Of a stretch of 64,000 nt of DNA, positions 35,020 to 45,544 are shown in pieces; the first letter of the stretch is position 1, and the number at the start of each line of letters is the position of its first letter. The translations under genes and the position numbers were made by a program. This stretch comes from Dolomedes plantarius (lineage: Eukaryota > Arthropoda > Arachnida > Araneae > Dolomedidae): assembly GCA_907164885.2 (NCBI GenBank), contig OU015496.1, positions 140,030,685-140,094,684 of the forward strand, given 5' to 3'. The notes below the pieces were generated by a model, which worked only from the letters and a program-made list of their open reading frames with translations, made no database searches and was not told where the DNA came from.

Positions 35020-35380
35020 AACATAGGATTACCCCATAACGTTACCTCATAACGGTCCTCTGGAAAGGAAAATTTCAGACGCTAAAACCGTCCGCCCGTA
35101 CCTCGCGAGTTATAATTTAGGCAGTGCGCCAAACCCAGTCCATATCGTTTGGACAAGCAGTAAACAGTTAAACCGAAAAGTACCAAAATGCGTCAAAATT
35201 TTGACATACATATATGTATATATATATATACACACACGTACATTTATATAGACACATATATACATAACACATACATACATATATACATACATATATACAT
35301 ACAAAAGATGTAAGCAACGATAAGTAATCCTACGTTAATAACCCGCGGTAGTTTCGTTAGAAAAGACTACTTGAAATTTC
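35020..35380 (+). repeat. Repeat D copy 2 (uninterrupted)
   Basis: Begins AACATAGGATTAC and carries GTAATCCTACGTT at 35324-35336, with a TA/TACA microsatellite at about 35209-35300. At 35326-35335 it shows the undisturbed ATCCTACGTT site into which the BEL element jumped in copy 1. Not embedded in MITE-T here. Confidence 0.85.
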
Positions 35381-35519
35381 TTTGCATCAATAACCTGTCG
35401 CATCTTAGCTTTTAACTATATTTTATCTGTAAACTAACATAATTTTCAAAATACTATATTCTTTGGGAAATTTCAATCGAAATTAAAAAACGGATATTCG
35501 TTTCCCTCTCTTACATGCA

Positions 35520-35942
35520 TCCCGAATCTTCTATGCCAGCATAAGGGTTTCAAAATCAGTCTTTAGAAGTGTTTTAGAAGCTTAATAAGACATTAATATT
35601 TTTTAAAAATATCTTTTCATTTTTATACATTTGTTTATGGCAGCCTAATTCATTCATATGAGCAATACTTTATAAAGACGTTATCAGCAAACATGCTTCT
35701 CTTAAATGGTATCGTGTTTCGTGAAGATAAAATTTGAGGAACTGAAAATAAGGCATGAAACCCACTGTTTAAAGTAACTTATCAATAAAGGTAATTCAAA
35801 TTCGAATCTTCTATGCCAGCTTGAGATTTTCAAAATCAATCTCTAGAAGTAATATTTTAGAAGCTTAGTAAGACATTAAGATTTTTTATATATCTTTTAA
35901 TTTCTATACACATTTGTTTATGGCAGTCTAATTCATTTACAC
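35520..35942 (+). repeat. Local direct duplication, about 135 bp units
   Basis: 35524-35660 and 35804-35942 share CGAATCTTCTATGCCAGC, then TAGAAGCTTA.TAAGACATTAA and TTTGTTTATGGCAG.CTAATTCAT at high identity, separated by about 145 bp. Non-coding. Confidence 0.75.
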
Positions 35943-37550
35943 ATACGAAAACTTGGTGCAACATATTTCACGAACGTTTCTTCATTTGCCAAATGATTTC
36001 TCTCTTTCATCAAATTTCAGACTGTTAATCCTAAAATTAAGGTCTATTGCATTCAAGGGGGCACTTGAAAAATTACGAAAAATTTTTAAAAAAGATATTT
36101 ACAAAAAGGGTGTAAAATGATTGAAAATCTATGTTTGGGGGAAAGAAATTTTTCGAAATTTCAATGATGTAATATTTTTTAAAAATATATTCATTTAAAA
36201 TTAAGAAAAATTCAAGCAGAAAGGATTGAATTAGTTGTATGAGATTCGAAAAAGCCCGTGAAAAAGATTCCAAAGTTTTTTGTTGCGTTTTAACAGAACG
36301 CGATTTCTAAAACATTAGGTTGAAAAAACAAAGCGGTGAATTATAAGTATCTCTTAAAAATTGCGAGCAAAGAATGAAAAGGTATTTGGAAACTGCAAAC
36401 AATGGACAAGATGAATTCAGTTGAACAATGTTCAGAAATTAAAAAGGAAATAATATTCACAAAATCTTCTGTTTCTTGTCCCGTCCATTTACTTTAATAA
36501 TATGAAATTCCTGGAACTCGGTAGTACGCTCGTCGAAATATACTAAATAGCTAAAATAGCTAAATAGCTAAAATAGCTAAATAGCTAAAAGGGAAAATTT
36601 GTAACAGTTGGCATACTTTAACATTGAGGAAATTTTTAAAATGCAGTAGCAATATAATAAAAAAAGCTTAAATAAAAAGTACCAAAATAAAAAAAGGAGT
36701 CATTTTTGAGCACTTTTACATTTTTTGTATTTTTTTTTTATTTTAGCATATAAAATTAATAAATATATATTTTTCATTTTTTTTTCACGATTAGTAAAAG
36801 ATGAAACGGGGTTCCAAAATTATGATAAATGAAACTTTAGAAATATTGTTAAAGAAGTAACTATTTGATTATTTGTGAAATTTCTTCGATTTAAAAATTT
36901 TAAAAAATTACAATTTATACTAATTAAAAAATGAAAATTCAAATTTTCTTAATTTACATTGTCTGAACATAATGCGGGAAAATATACCAGAAAAAAGTCC
37001 TTTTCATTTGTTATACTTTTTCTTTAAATGATTAATAAAACCCATCATTTGTTCAGCATATATAAGTTCAAATTTGTGCCGTTAAAATGTACCAGTTAAT
37101 CAGTGCGTTTGATTTTGTAAGAGTATTTAATTACAATAAAATGACTATGTACATTGATTTTTTTCCTCGTTCTCCAAGACTTCCAATAATGTAAAGCATT
37201 TTTAAACAAATTTATTTTATTTAATATCACAAAAGACATTTATATGTAATCATTTTTAAATAAAAAAATTTACCTGATTTATTCTTAATACACATATTAG
37301 AATTTTAATTGCTGAGTCATTAGATACACAATTTAGCCATTCATAGTTTGCGATTAATTGCAAAATTTCATTAGTTCTATAGTGTTTTTATTATCACTTG
37401 GAGAGATTTGCTTTTCTGCTCTTTTTAAGCTAGCCTAAATTAAGACAGTTTCAAATAACGTCACCGAGGGGCATAATGGGCAAAACCTGATGTCCTTCGT
37501 TTTGCACGTGGAGCTCAGGTACGAAATATAGATAAACACACACACACATA
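35943..37550. other. No recognisable gene
   Basis: Very AT-rich with many A and T runs. Contains the short tandem repeat at 36544-36590. No transposon termini recognised. Confidence 0.5.
36544..36590. repeat. TAAATAGCTAAAATAGC tandem repeat
   Basis: Nearly three copies of a 17-bp unit, itself built of AAATAGCT words. Confidence 0.9.
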
Positions 37551-38398
37551 CAGGTGACCCTCCTATAACACGGTAGATAGGTTCCTAGAAAATGCCGTGT
37601 TGTGTGAAACCGTGTTATATGAGACCCAGAGACAGTACAAAAAAGGGGGTTACGTTCCAAAAACTTATTAAAAACAATTTTTTTTAAAAATTCCCTATAA
37701 GCAAGTTAATTTTTATTAAAAATATAAATGTATGTATAACACAAAACGAAAAGAAACAAAACATATTATTTTCATTTAATGTGACGTTAATTTAATAAAT
37801 TTCTTCCTCATCACTACTAAGTACAATCAAACAAGAACATGTTTTCGGTTGAACGATGTCACCTTCACTTTCAGAACCTTTTTCTTCATTTAGATTTTTT
37901 GCACCTTCTATCCTCTATAAAAAATTTGTAATTTTGGTTTGTTTGCTGGTTCTTACAAGGTCATTGTAGATTTCACGGTATGGAGATAGACAATTTTGCA
38001 GCTCCCTTTTGAATTTTCGGCATCTTTCAGCGGAAGGGTCTGCATTCAAGAAAAATGATTCAAGATTTTCGGCTAAGCTTAAGCCTTCTTGCAATTTTAT
38101 AGAGTTATAAATGAATAAATTATCATGTGTTTATACATTTTCATGTAAAGCCACTATAGTTTATTGTTCCTTCCCGTCATTATTTTAGAATAATTTAGTT
38201 TTTAAATGTGTTAAACAAAAATCATGATATCTAGTGTTGTAAAGTACAGTGTTGTACAAAGGTTTTCGGAATTTTTTAATTGTGTTAGAGCGAAACCGTG
38301 TTACAGGTTGCAGTGTTATACGAGGGTTCCTGCAATTTATCCTATCGTGTTAGAGCGAAACCGTGTTGTAAGATGCCGTGCTGTAGGAGGGCTACCTG
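37551..38398 (-). mobile_element. pogo/Tigger-type element, internally deleted
   Basis: Inverted ends CAGGTGACCCTCCTATAACACGG (left) and the complement of CAGGTAGCCCTCCTACAGCACGG (right), with TA before the left end. Repeated AACACGG and GCTCTAACACG words fill both terminal regions, and a transposase C-terminus remains on the minus strand. The right end is followed by TTTA rather than TA. A second copy begins at 63754. Confidence 0.8.
37792..38100 (-). pseudogene. Tigger transposase C-terminal remnant
   Basis: A minus-strand frame of about 100 codons reads R-C-R-K-F-K-R-E-L-Q-N-C-L-S-P-Y-R-E-I-Y-N-D-L. It resembles the C-terminal tail of pogo/Tigger (CENP-B-like) transposases, which often reads 'FKRGLQ...L.PY..IY'. 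It carries a TAG after T-N-F-L and ends S-S-D-E-E-E-I-Y stop. HTH and DDE domains are deleted. I am fairly sure of the family, less so of the exact lineage. Confidence 0.65.
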
Positions 38399-38461
38399 TT
38401 TACATATATATACACACATGCATATACACATACATACGTGCCTCTACGAGTTTTAGCAATC

Positions 38462-38615
38462 AATGCAGTTGTTTCTAATGCCCCCTGGCCGGAAGTATTC
38501 CAGACCAGGTCCAGATAGGCTACCGGGCTTAGGGGTAAGGTTCCGATTTATAATGGCACCACAAGGAACGGAGCCCGATTTAGCCAGGTGCCACCTCAGT
38601 TTTGACCGACAAATT
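38462..38615 (-). repeat. SINE-B 3' fragment
   Basis: Matches the 3' domain of the SINE at 49468-49813: GCCCCCTGGCCGGAA..TTCCAGACCAGGTCC and GCACCACAAG..CGGAG. The tRNA-like head is missing. Confidence 0.75.
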
Positions 38616-38805
38616 TTTGACATTACAAAGTCATGGTCAAAAGGCCTATTTAAAACATAACTCACCAATATGTTGATCACCGCCATTGGGAAGGTACATC
38701 TTGCGAAAGACCTTTCACTCTCTGTAATTAATTCCTTTTAAAAAGGAATAGCTTCGCATTTCTGTTACGTGCAAAATGATCAATAAATATAGTTTCAAAT
38801 TTGTT

Positions 38806-39505
38806 GTTGTTTCTAATACTTCTTGATCTATCGCCGATGGACCAGGTCCATGAGTCCATATATCCTCAGCAGTTCCATTAATAGGCCAGGATCAGTAATA
38901 AAGTCCTCCCTAGATAAATTTAAGCAAGTTAGGATGTGACCAGAAGTAGCTTGCTCTTCATTACACTTTTTACAAGCGAGAAACGTTTTGTTTAGTCGAT
39001 CAAATTTTAGGCTCCTGAAGTGGTCACTTGCAAGCCTAGAGATTGAAATCTGCTCAGCTCTATCATCTTTGAAGATAAGGGAGTTTTAGACTTTCGGTGG
39101 GTGATCTCGTATGTGTGGGGCCGTTTTATCGCCGTCAACAATCACCCTTTTCACTTATTGTTCCTTTTCATTGCCCTGTCTTTTTAACTGCTTTCTTTTC
39201 AATCTCTTTCCCCTCTTCCGGGCTTTTTGTAACGCATGGCGCCAACTCATTCTTTCGTTTCTCATCCCGTTTGTCCGACTTAATTGGTTCGTCTACTTCC
39301 CAAACTCTTTAGAATGTCGCACCCCACGACAAAGGGCTCTACTAGGGCAGACACCAACGTACAATTCATGGATCGGGTGAGATCTCTAAGTACTCTGGAT
39401 AAAAGATTTCCTTACGGAATTAGCCTTCAGATAAGTAAGACCAAAGAAGTTGGTGAACGTTCAGCCGTACTCTACTTTGCTAGGATGTCAGCCATCTCAT
39501 TGCAT
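38806..39505 (-). pseudogene. LINE ORF2 C-terminus (RNase H end and CCHC) with CAA-type tail
   Basis: Minus strand, in order. N-E-M-A-D-I-L-A-K (39501-39475) is the last catalytic motif of LINE RNase H. A degenerate stretch with stops follows. A clean end then reads L-A-C-K-K-C-N-E-E-Q-A-T-S-G-H-I-L-T-C (a C-x2-C-x8-H-x3-C knuckle) and finishes ...G-L-M-D-L-V-H-R-R stop at 38828-38830. The element ends in AATTAGAAACAACAACAA-like sequence (minus) at about 38806, a tail also found on SINE-B. A 5'-truncated, dead jockey/R1-type copy. Confidence 0.75.
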
Positions 39506-40463
39506 GTTGATTGCATGTTATTGTTTGTGATGCATGTTTGCCAAATAGGCTCACAAGAGAGGGGACCCACTACAAATGAATATTTGCACTAAAATCAAAT
39601 TCAGTGAGCGATGGCGATAATATCCACAGACACTGGTTAGAGTATAGTTCCTCGTAGTTTGAATAAATAAACCGACGAGGTAGAAAATTTTTGGAAATAC
39701 TTTACCTTCTTTCCTATATACCGTCTCTCTTGTACGTGAATATCTAGTTTTAGGTAACATAACGATTCGTAACATAACGTGAGACACATTCACGGTATAA
39801 TAACCAAAATAATTTTACTAATTGCAGCTCGAAATTATTGTTTGTCGATAACTTTTTTTTACGCTTGTGATGATTTTGATTATACATTACTTAGTTAATT
39901 AAGTAAAGCTATTTGACGCAGACGGGATGGACGTAATTAAAAATATTTTATTCAGATCGCGCATTATTGAACGCAAATAAAAATGAATTTCTTTACGGCC
40001 TCTCATTTTAGAAGTTCCAAGCGCCGTTCATGCGCGTTAGAGAGATCCACTGGTTACGTTCTTCTCCCATAAGCACGCATTTCTGAGGGCTGAGTTTCCA
40101 CATCGTCGCGTACTTTTTCCACTTCACTTATCAAGAACTAATTAAATCAGCCAGGAACTAAAAAAGGATCGGCTTCGCACAGCAATGTAGTGTTTATGAT
40201 CCTTGCAAATCACGTTTCAAGAATGGAAGCCCCCGTTTTTTTTTTCTTTTTTCAGGCTCAATTCTTACGTATGTCCGTGTCGTTAAACGAATCGCGTTTT
40301 TGAGCGTTGAAACTTCAACCAGTAATTTTGTTCCCTTTTATAATGGGATAAAATAGAATCAGGCAAACTATATTTGCTATATACGAAATAAAATTCTTGC
40401 TGAAAAGAAGTAATTGTAGTACAAAATCATTAAATAAGTTCAACCCGGAATTTTACTAATTTA
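39506..40463. other. No recognisable gene
   Basis: Unique sequence. The short frames on both strands have no domain that I recognise. Confidence 0.45.
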
Positions 40464-40538
40464 CAGGGTTCAACGGAATGGACTCTCACATTTTAAAGGG
40501 TAATAAAAAACGAACCAAATAATTTACAGAAAAAAGCT

Positions 40539-40930
40539 TTATATTTCCGAAAAGTACTTATAATCTAGTTTCTTTCCCCACTTGGTTTTGAAAATAACAT
40601 CACTCACGCTGCTCTCGTTATTTGTGATGTGCTGCCGAAGCCGTTCTCTGATGGTTTTCATCACTCTGCTGGTCATCTCTGGGGGAATGGTCACAACTTT
40701 CTCACGAATAGCAGACTCACTGACTCGTTGTACATTTTTAGGCGTTCTAATGTTCCGAGGACAACCACTTGGTTTCCTTGGAAATGCATATTCACTTGAT
40801 CTCACATTTGAAATCCATCGCAGGGTTGTGCAGGGTTGTTTTTCGACCCCATACGGCATCAGTTGCATAATCTTTTTTTTTTTCCCAAAGCCTCGATAAC
40901 AGAATCGCGATGTTCACCGAACCAACTCAT
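40539..40930 (-). pseudogene. DUF4817-type transposase, N-terminus joined to C-terminus
   Basis: Minus strand. It starts M-S-W-F-G-E-H-R-D-S-V-I-E-A at 40930 (the helix-turn-helix start of DUF4817 proteins) and shifts frame at a poly-A run. It continues T-L-R-W-I-S-N-V-R and I-R-T-P-K-N-V-Q-R-V. It then jumps to a C-terminus, M-K-T-I-R-E-R-L-R-Q-H, ending shortly before stop 40539. The whole DDE catalytic core is missing. Such proteins are usually annotated 'DUF4817 domain-containing' and derive from mariner-like transposases. Confidence 0.65.
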
Positions 40931-41600
40931 GGTGTCTACTGGCAACTAGAAAATATTTGGTCTAGGTTTTGAAAATAACATAATTTTGTTGGTAATGCAG
41001 ACCCACATGATCTCACATTTGAAACCCATCGCAGGATTGTTTTTCGATCAGGAACGGCTTCAGTTGAATAGAGCCTGTAGCGCTTCCTAAATGCCCCCTG
41101 TCTTTCTATTATAGAATCGTTGTCTTTAAAGAACGCTACGATAACGAAACCGCGATGTTCACCTGACCAACTCATGGTGTCTACTGACAACTAGAAAATA
41201 TTTGGTCTAGATTTTGAAAATAACATAATTTCGTTGGTAATGCAGACCCACTTGGTCTCACGTTTGAAACCCATCGCAGGATTGTTTTTCGAAAAGGAAC
41301 GGCTTCAATTGCACAGTGCCCAAAATACGTCTTAAATGTCCTCTGTGTGTCTGTTATAAAATCGCTGTCTTTAAAGAACGCTTCGATAAAGAAATCACGA
41401 TGTTCACCGGACCAACTCATGGTGTCAACTGACAACTAGAAAATATTTGGTCTAGGTTTTGAAAATAACATAATTTCGTTGGTAATGCAGACCCACTTGA
41501 TCTCACATTTGAAACTCATCACAGGATTGTTTTTCGATCAGGAACGGCTTCAGTTGCACAGAGCCCAAAGCGCGTCCTAACGGAATGTCGAAAATGATGC
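40927..41600 (-). repeat. 245-bp tandem repeat of the transposase HTH exon
   Basis: The word TCATGGTGTC[TA]ACTG.CAACTAGAAAAT recurs at 40927, 41172 and 41417, a period of exactly 245 bp. A fourth, partial unit ends near 41585. Each full unit contains an ATG (minus: 41175, 41420) opening M-S-W-S-G-E-H-R and reading through A-V-P-D-R-K-T-I-L-R-W-V-S-N-V-R for about 79 codons before a shared stop. The units are 85-90% alike by eye. Confidence 0.85.
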
Positions 41601-42323
41601 ACGACGTGTGAATGAAAGCGAGACAAATTTAACGATACACGCGAATTTTCTCTCTCTCTCTCTCTCTGGCAAAATTTTTTGTTGCTGTTGATGTCATGCA
41701 GTAGTTTTTCAACCACGTCCTAAGTTGCTAAAATAAAGTTTTTAAATCTGTCTGTAAATATGAGTAATTTGTAGGAATACCCAAATTGAAAGTAAAAAAA
41801 AAAAGTCATATTTGAAAGAATTTCTTGAAAGAATTCAATTTGTTTACCAAGAAAGGGAATTGGTTATTTATGCTTTGCTGCTGTAATTAGATATTTTAAA
41901 GGCAGTGAATATTTAAAAGATTTAAAAAAAACACAAACTTAGATGTATTGGTATGTGATTTTAATAAATCATATTAAAATCACCCCTAGCCTGGAAGCTT
42001 ATCACTTCACATATATACGGTTACATACCTTAAAGTAATTTCAGTTAAAACTGTAGAGTTGGAAATAGCGGTTATAATGAGGATTCTTCAAGTATTGGAA
42101 ATAATAGTTGAAACTGCTAAGAAATTAAACTCATACAAGTGTAGCTTAAATAAAAGAAAATTAAGAATGAAACTAATATATGTCAATAAAAATTTGAAAA
42201 AAAATATGACAGGGAATCCAAGGTGAAGAAAATTGATGAAAGAAAAACCCCTTGGTTCGAGATTATAAATACGCATTAAGGTGTTATTGATTTCATTCAT
42301 CATTTTTTTCTTCCCCTGTTTTA
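41601..42323. other. No recognisable gene
   Basis: AT-rich. Contains a (TC)n run at 41650-41667. Confidence 0.5.
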
Positions 42324-42814
42324 TACAGGGTGCAGCGAAATGGACTCTCACATTTCAAATGGTAATAAAAAACAAACGAAACAATTTACAGAAAAACGCT
42401 TTAAATTTTCGAAACGTAGCTATGCATATGCCAGTTTTTTCACTGGGTTTTGAAAATAGTATTAATTGATTTTGAAATGGTTGGTCTAGGTTTTGAAAAT
42501 AACATAATTTTGTTGGTAATGCAGACCCACTTGATCTCACATTTGAAACTCATCACAGGATTATTTTTCGATCAGGAACGACATCACTTGCATAAAGCCC
42601 GAAGCGGGTCCTAAATGCCTTCTGTGTCGCTGTTATAAAATCGTTGTCTTTAAAGGACGTCTCGATAACGAAACCGCGATATTCACCTGACCAACTCATG
42701 GTGTCTACTGACAACTGGAAAATTCACCCGAACTGTTCCCACATCTCTCTCCGCCCAACCCTCACCACTCAGTGACCTTCAGAAATGTGGGAGTCCATTC
42801 TACTGCACCCTGTA
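42324..42814 (-). mobile_element. 487-bp deleted relative of the DUF4817-type element
   Basis: Element 42326-42812 between TA dinucleotides. Ends CAGGGTGCAGCGAAATGGAC and the complement of CAGGGTGCAGTAGAATGGAC. The minus strand encodes only the HTH region (M-S-W-S-G-E-Y-R-G-F at about 42700, to about 42480), with one in-frame stop. It shows what a single, complete pair of termini looks like for this family. Confidence 0.85.
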
Positions 42815-43187
42815 CGTCGTCAAGTCATCGCTATATTATTTGATTTATTGGAAGTTTTGTCGAAAAGGTAGAAAAGAAAACCTGTCAAAGTGATTGTTAA
42901 GCTTTCATTCTTATCTCCCATCTTATCTTATGACGTCATAGTTTTGTATGACGTAGAAATGTTATTTTCTTTTCTATCAGTGGCAACCCTTACTCTAACT
43001 TGTATTTAAGGAATGCAACATGCAGTCGATGGGTTATCTGGTCTAGGCTGTCTAGTTGCATTAATTTTTCTTGCAACTCGATAGTATTCGAGCTGTAGAT
43101 TAATTTATTTAATTTAGTATGTTAATAAACTTGTGCTTTTAAGCCTGTGTCCTAACTTTTACATTGAAACTCTGCTAAAGTCTTCCA
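42815..43187. other. No recognisable gene
   Basis: Unique AT-rich spacer. Confidence 0.5.
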
Positions 43188-43360
43188 ATCTTATCCATTG
43201 GCGGCTCCAAGGGTGGGTGGGTGGGAATAGGGGCAATTGCCCCCTCTCTCCCAAAAAAGCCCGGCGTATTTTTTTTTTCTATAGCCTAAAATTAAATAAT
43301 CATAGACCTAATACTAAATGAGTTTAAATTTAAAATGAGACGATGTTTATTTCTTATATA

Positions 43361-44768
43361 TACACTGCTGGCCACCCAAACTGCAACACCAAGAAAGACA
43401 AGAGATATCACAACAAAATTTATTTTGTAGATAACATGTTGACCAAGTATCAAATGATTAAATTTATAGACTTCTGTGAAGTGTGGTTCCTGCCAAAATT
43501 AGTAGCCAGAGTAGCCGCCATTGTTGGAGATCACCACTGCCACACGCCTCGGCATTGATTCAAAGAGACTTTGGATGAGTTCTTGGGGTACAGCAGACCA
43601 AGCAGCTTCCACACGTTGCCAAAGTTGATCTGCTGTGGCTGCTGGGAATGGAATCTGGGTCAATCGTAGGGCAACCATGGACCACATGTTTTCTATCGGC
43701 GAAAGATCCGGAGAGCGAGGCGGCCAGGGAAGCAGTTCAATCTGGCGATTGACGAAGAACCGTTAGACAATGCGTGCCACGTGTGGTCGCACATTATCCT
43801 GTTGAAATATGCCTGTGGGCAAGCCCTGAAGGTAAGGAAGGACAACTGGCTCCAACACCTCGGAGATGTAGCGCTGGCTGTTTAAAGTACCGGCAATGCG
43901 TACTAGAGGTGTGCGAGAGTGATATCCAATACCGCCCCATACCATAATACCCGGTGCAGGACCAGTGTGGCGGTGCATAACGCAGCTGTTCAGCATCCTC
44001 TCTTCACGGTGTCTCCAGACTCGAATGCGACCATCGTGGTGTTGCAGACAGAAGCGTGACTCGTCAGTAAAGGCAATTTCATTCCATTCTGCCGTCCACA
44101 TCCTTCTGTCATCGCACCATTGGCGGCGGAGACGTCTGTGGTTCTGCGTCAAGGGTAGACAAAGCAATGAACGTCTTGGGGACAGACCACTCTGCTGTAA
44201 ACGGCGCCGAATGGTACGCGCAGACACTGGATGATGCGTTACAGACTGCATGTGCTGTGCTATGGTTCGTGATGTGACTGAGCGATCCGTCACTGCCATG
44301 CGCACAATTTGCCTGTCATCACGTGACGTGGTGCGCTGAGGTGGATGCCATCGAACACGCCGGTCCGTCGTACCCTCCTGCATCCAACGATCACATATCC
44401 GCATTACAGTTGTTTGGTTTCGTCCAACACGACTACCGATTTCCCTGAAAGATAATCCACAATCTCGGTAGGCCACTATCCTTCCTCTGTCGAACTCGGA
44501 TACTTGATCAAAAGATGATCGCTGTTTTCGACGAGGCATAATTGATCGTTTTTTTGAAAAAACCACAAGTAAAACACAATTGCCGAACTTGAAATCGTCG
44601 AAATCTCCAAGCCTTAAATAACGCTTTGAAGTGGCGCCACAGGCGCGCGTGATGTGAGTCTACGCTGAAATTCTAATCATTTGCATATCTCACCTCCGCT
44701 AATGCATGTTGTAAATTTCATGTTATTTGCATGTTTCCTTCAGGGTGTTGCATTTACAGTGGCCAGCA

Positions 44769-44773
<5 letters not shown>
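43361..44773 (-). mobile_element. Tc1-like transposon, nearly intact
   Basis: Element 43363-44771 (1409 bp) with TA on each side. Inverted ends CACTGCTGGCCAC..AA.TGCAACACC. A single full-length transposase on the minus strand. Of the three Tc1 copies in the window it is the best preserved. Confidence 0.95.
43499..44539 (-). pseudogene. Tc1 family transposase, full length with one stop
   Basis: The minus-strand ATG at 44539 (M-P-R-R-K-Q-R-S) gives 346 codons, the normal Tc1 length; an upstream non-ATG extension is ignored. The N-terminal HTH pair is clear (G-L-S-F-R-E-I-G-S-R-V-G-R-N-Q-T-T-V, then H-P-P-Q-R-T-T). The DD34E core reads F-T-D-E-S-R-F, Q-Q-D-N-V-R-P-H and S-P-D-L-S-P-I-E-N-M-W, all catalytic residues present. 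The C-terminus is S-N-N-G-G-Y-S-G-Y. The only disabling change is TAA at 43763-43765 (CAA/Gln expected), between the second Asp and the Glu. Confidence 0.95.
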
Positions 44774-44799
<26 letters not shown>

Positions 44800-44802
<3 letters not shown>

Positions 44803-44946
44803 GGCTAGATTTGAGGCGGAACGCGCCGGAACGGCGTTTCGGTACTTCTCTTTAGGTACCTCTCTTTATCAATAACTTGGAATACCCCCCCACACACCCC
44901 GGAAGGTTACCGTTCCGGTACCTCTATTTCTAGAAATCTAGCACTG
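44800..44946. mobile_element. 147-bp hAT-type MITE in a (TA)n tract
   Basis: Ends CAGGGCTAGATTT and the complement of CAGTGCTAGATTT. Both flanks are TA repeat, so the 8-bp TSD cannot be told from the microsatellite. Confidence 0.75.
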
Positions 44947-44963
44947 TATATATATATATAATA

Positions 44964-44990
<27 letters not shown>

Positions 44991-44995
<5 letters not shown>

Positions 44996-45423
44996 ACAGC
45001 TCGTCTGTTTGTTTGTCCGCCATAGAATCATAGACTGTTTCACCCACCGGGACCAAATTCGGCATAGTTAATGTTTAGGACCCGAGAAACTTAACGCAGC
45101 AAAAACGAAATTTGGGGCTCAATTAGTTTTTTTAAAATTAATTGTTTAATGATTTTTGTGCCCCTAAGCGCATCTCTTAAATGTGGATACAGCCCCTTCA
45201 CCACAATTAATCAAATTTGATACGCGGGGGAAAAGAGGGTTGTTCTGAGGGGTGATCTGGGGTTGGTTTGAGAGTTGGTTTGGGGGTGACATAAGAGGGG
45301 CGCGAAGTGTTTATTTTATTTTTCTTCATTTAGTGGAGTCGTCAGCCCAGTATTTTTTTGATGGAATGCATGAAAAATTTTATATCTATATAGCTACCCG
45401 GGCAACGCCGGGCAATAATGCTA

Positions 45424-45424
<1 letters not shown>
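44991..45424 (+). mobile_element. Helitron-like element, family 2, copy 1
   Basis: Starts in TA-rich sequence with the family block CTGTTTGTTTGTCCGC.ATAGAATCATAGACTG. Ends with the hairpin CCCGG-GCAACG-CCGGG, CAATAATG, then CTAG|T at 45421-45424. It is a shortened version of 58676-59520. The exact 5' TC is obscured by TA expansion. Confidence 0.8.

Positions 45425-45470
<46 letters not shown>
45425..45470. repeat. (TA)n microsatellite
   Basis: Perfect TA run directly after the Helitron terminus. Confidence 0.95.
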
Positions 45471-45472
<2 letters not shown>

Positions 45473-45544
45473 CCCAAGAGCCGACGTTGCCCCCCCCCCC
45501 AAAAAAAAAAAAAACTCTGGACTGGAGCCGCCCCTGATCTTATC

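Larger units (their letters stand above)
40464..41600 (-). mobile_element. DUF4817-type mariner-like element with tandem-amplified 5' region
   Basis: The left terminus CAGGGTTCAACGGAATGGACTCTCACATT follows TA at 40462-40463 and matches both ends of the small element at 42326-42812. Minus-strand coding remnants: a fused N- and C-terminus at 40539-40930, then upstream repeats of the N-terminal part. The far end is not found: sequence diverges at about 41585, so the copy is truncated or rearranged. Confidence 0.7.
43188..45544. mobile_element. hAT-type shell interrupted by Tc1, a hAT MITE and a Helitron
   Basis: Outer element 43196-45536, flanked by the perfect 8-bp TSD ATCTTATC (43188-43195 and 45537-45544). 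Ends CATTGGCGGCTCCAAGG and the complement of CAGGGGCGGCTCCAGTCC, with facing GGGGGCAA/TTGCCCCC words. Its own sequence amounts to only about 165 bp on the left and about 60 bp on the right. The rest is younger insertions (43363-44771, 44800-44946, 44991-45424) and TA repeats. Confidence 0.85.

Noticed and set aside
39097..39380. Overlapping plus-strand frames of about 90 codons
   Set aside because: They lie antisense to the LINE ORF2 remnant, whose minus-strand motifs explain the region.
40464..42812. One single element spanning both CAGGGT.CA ends
   Set aside because: The element at 42326-42812 has its own two ends and TA flanks, so it is a separate insertion; the left element simply lacks a clear far end.
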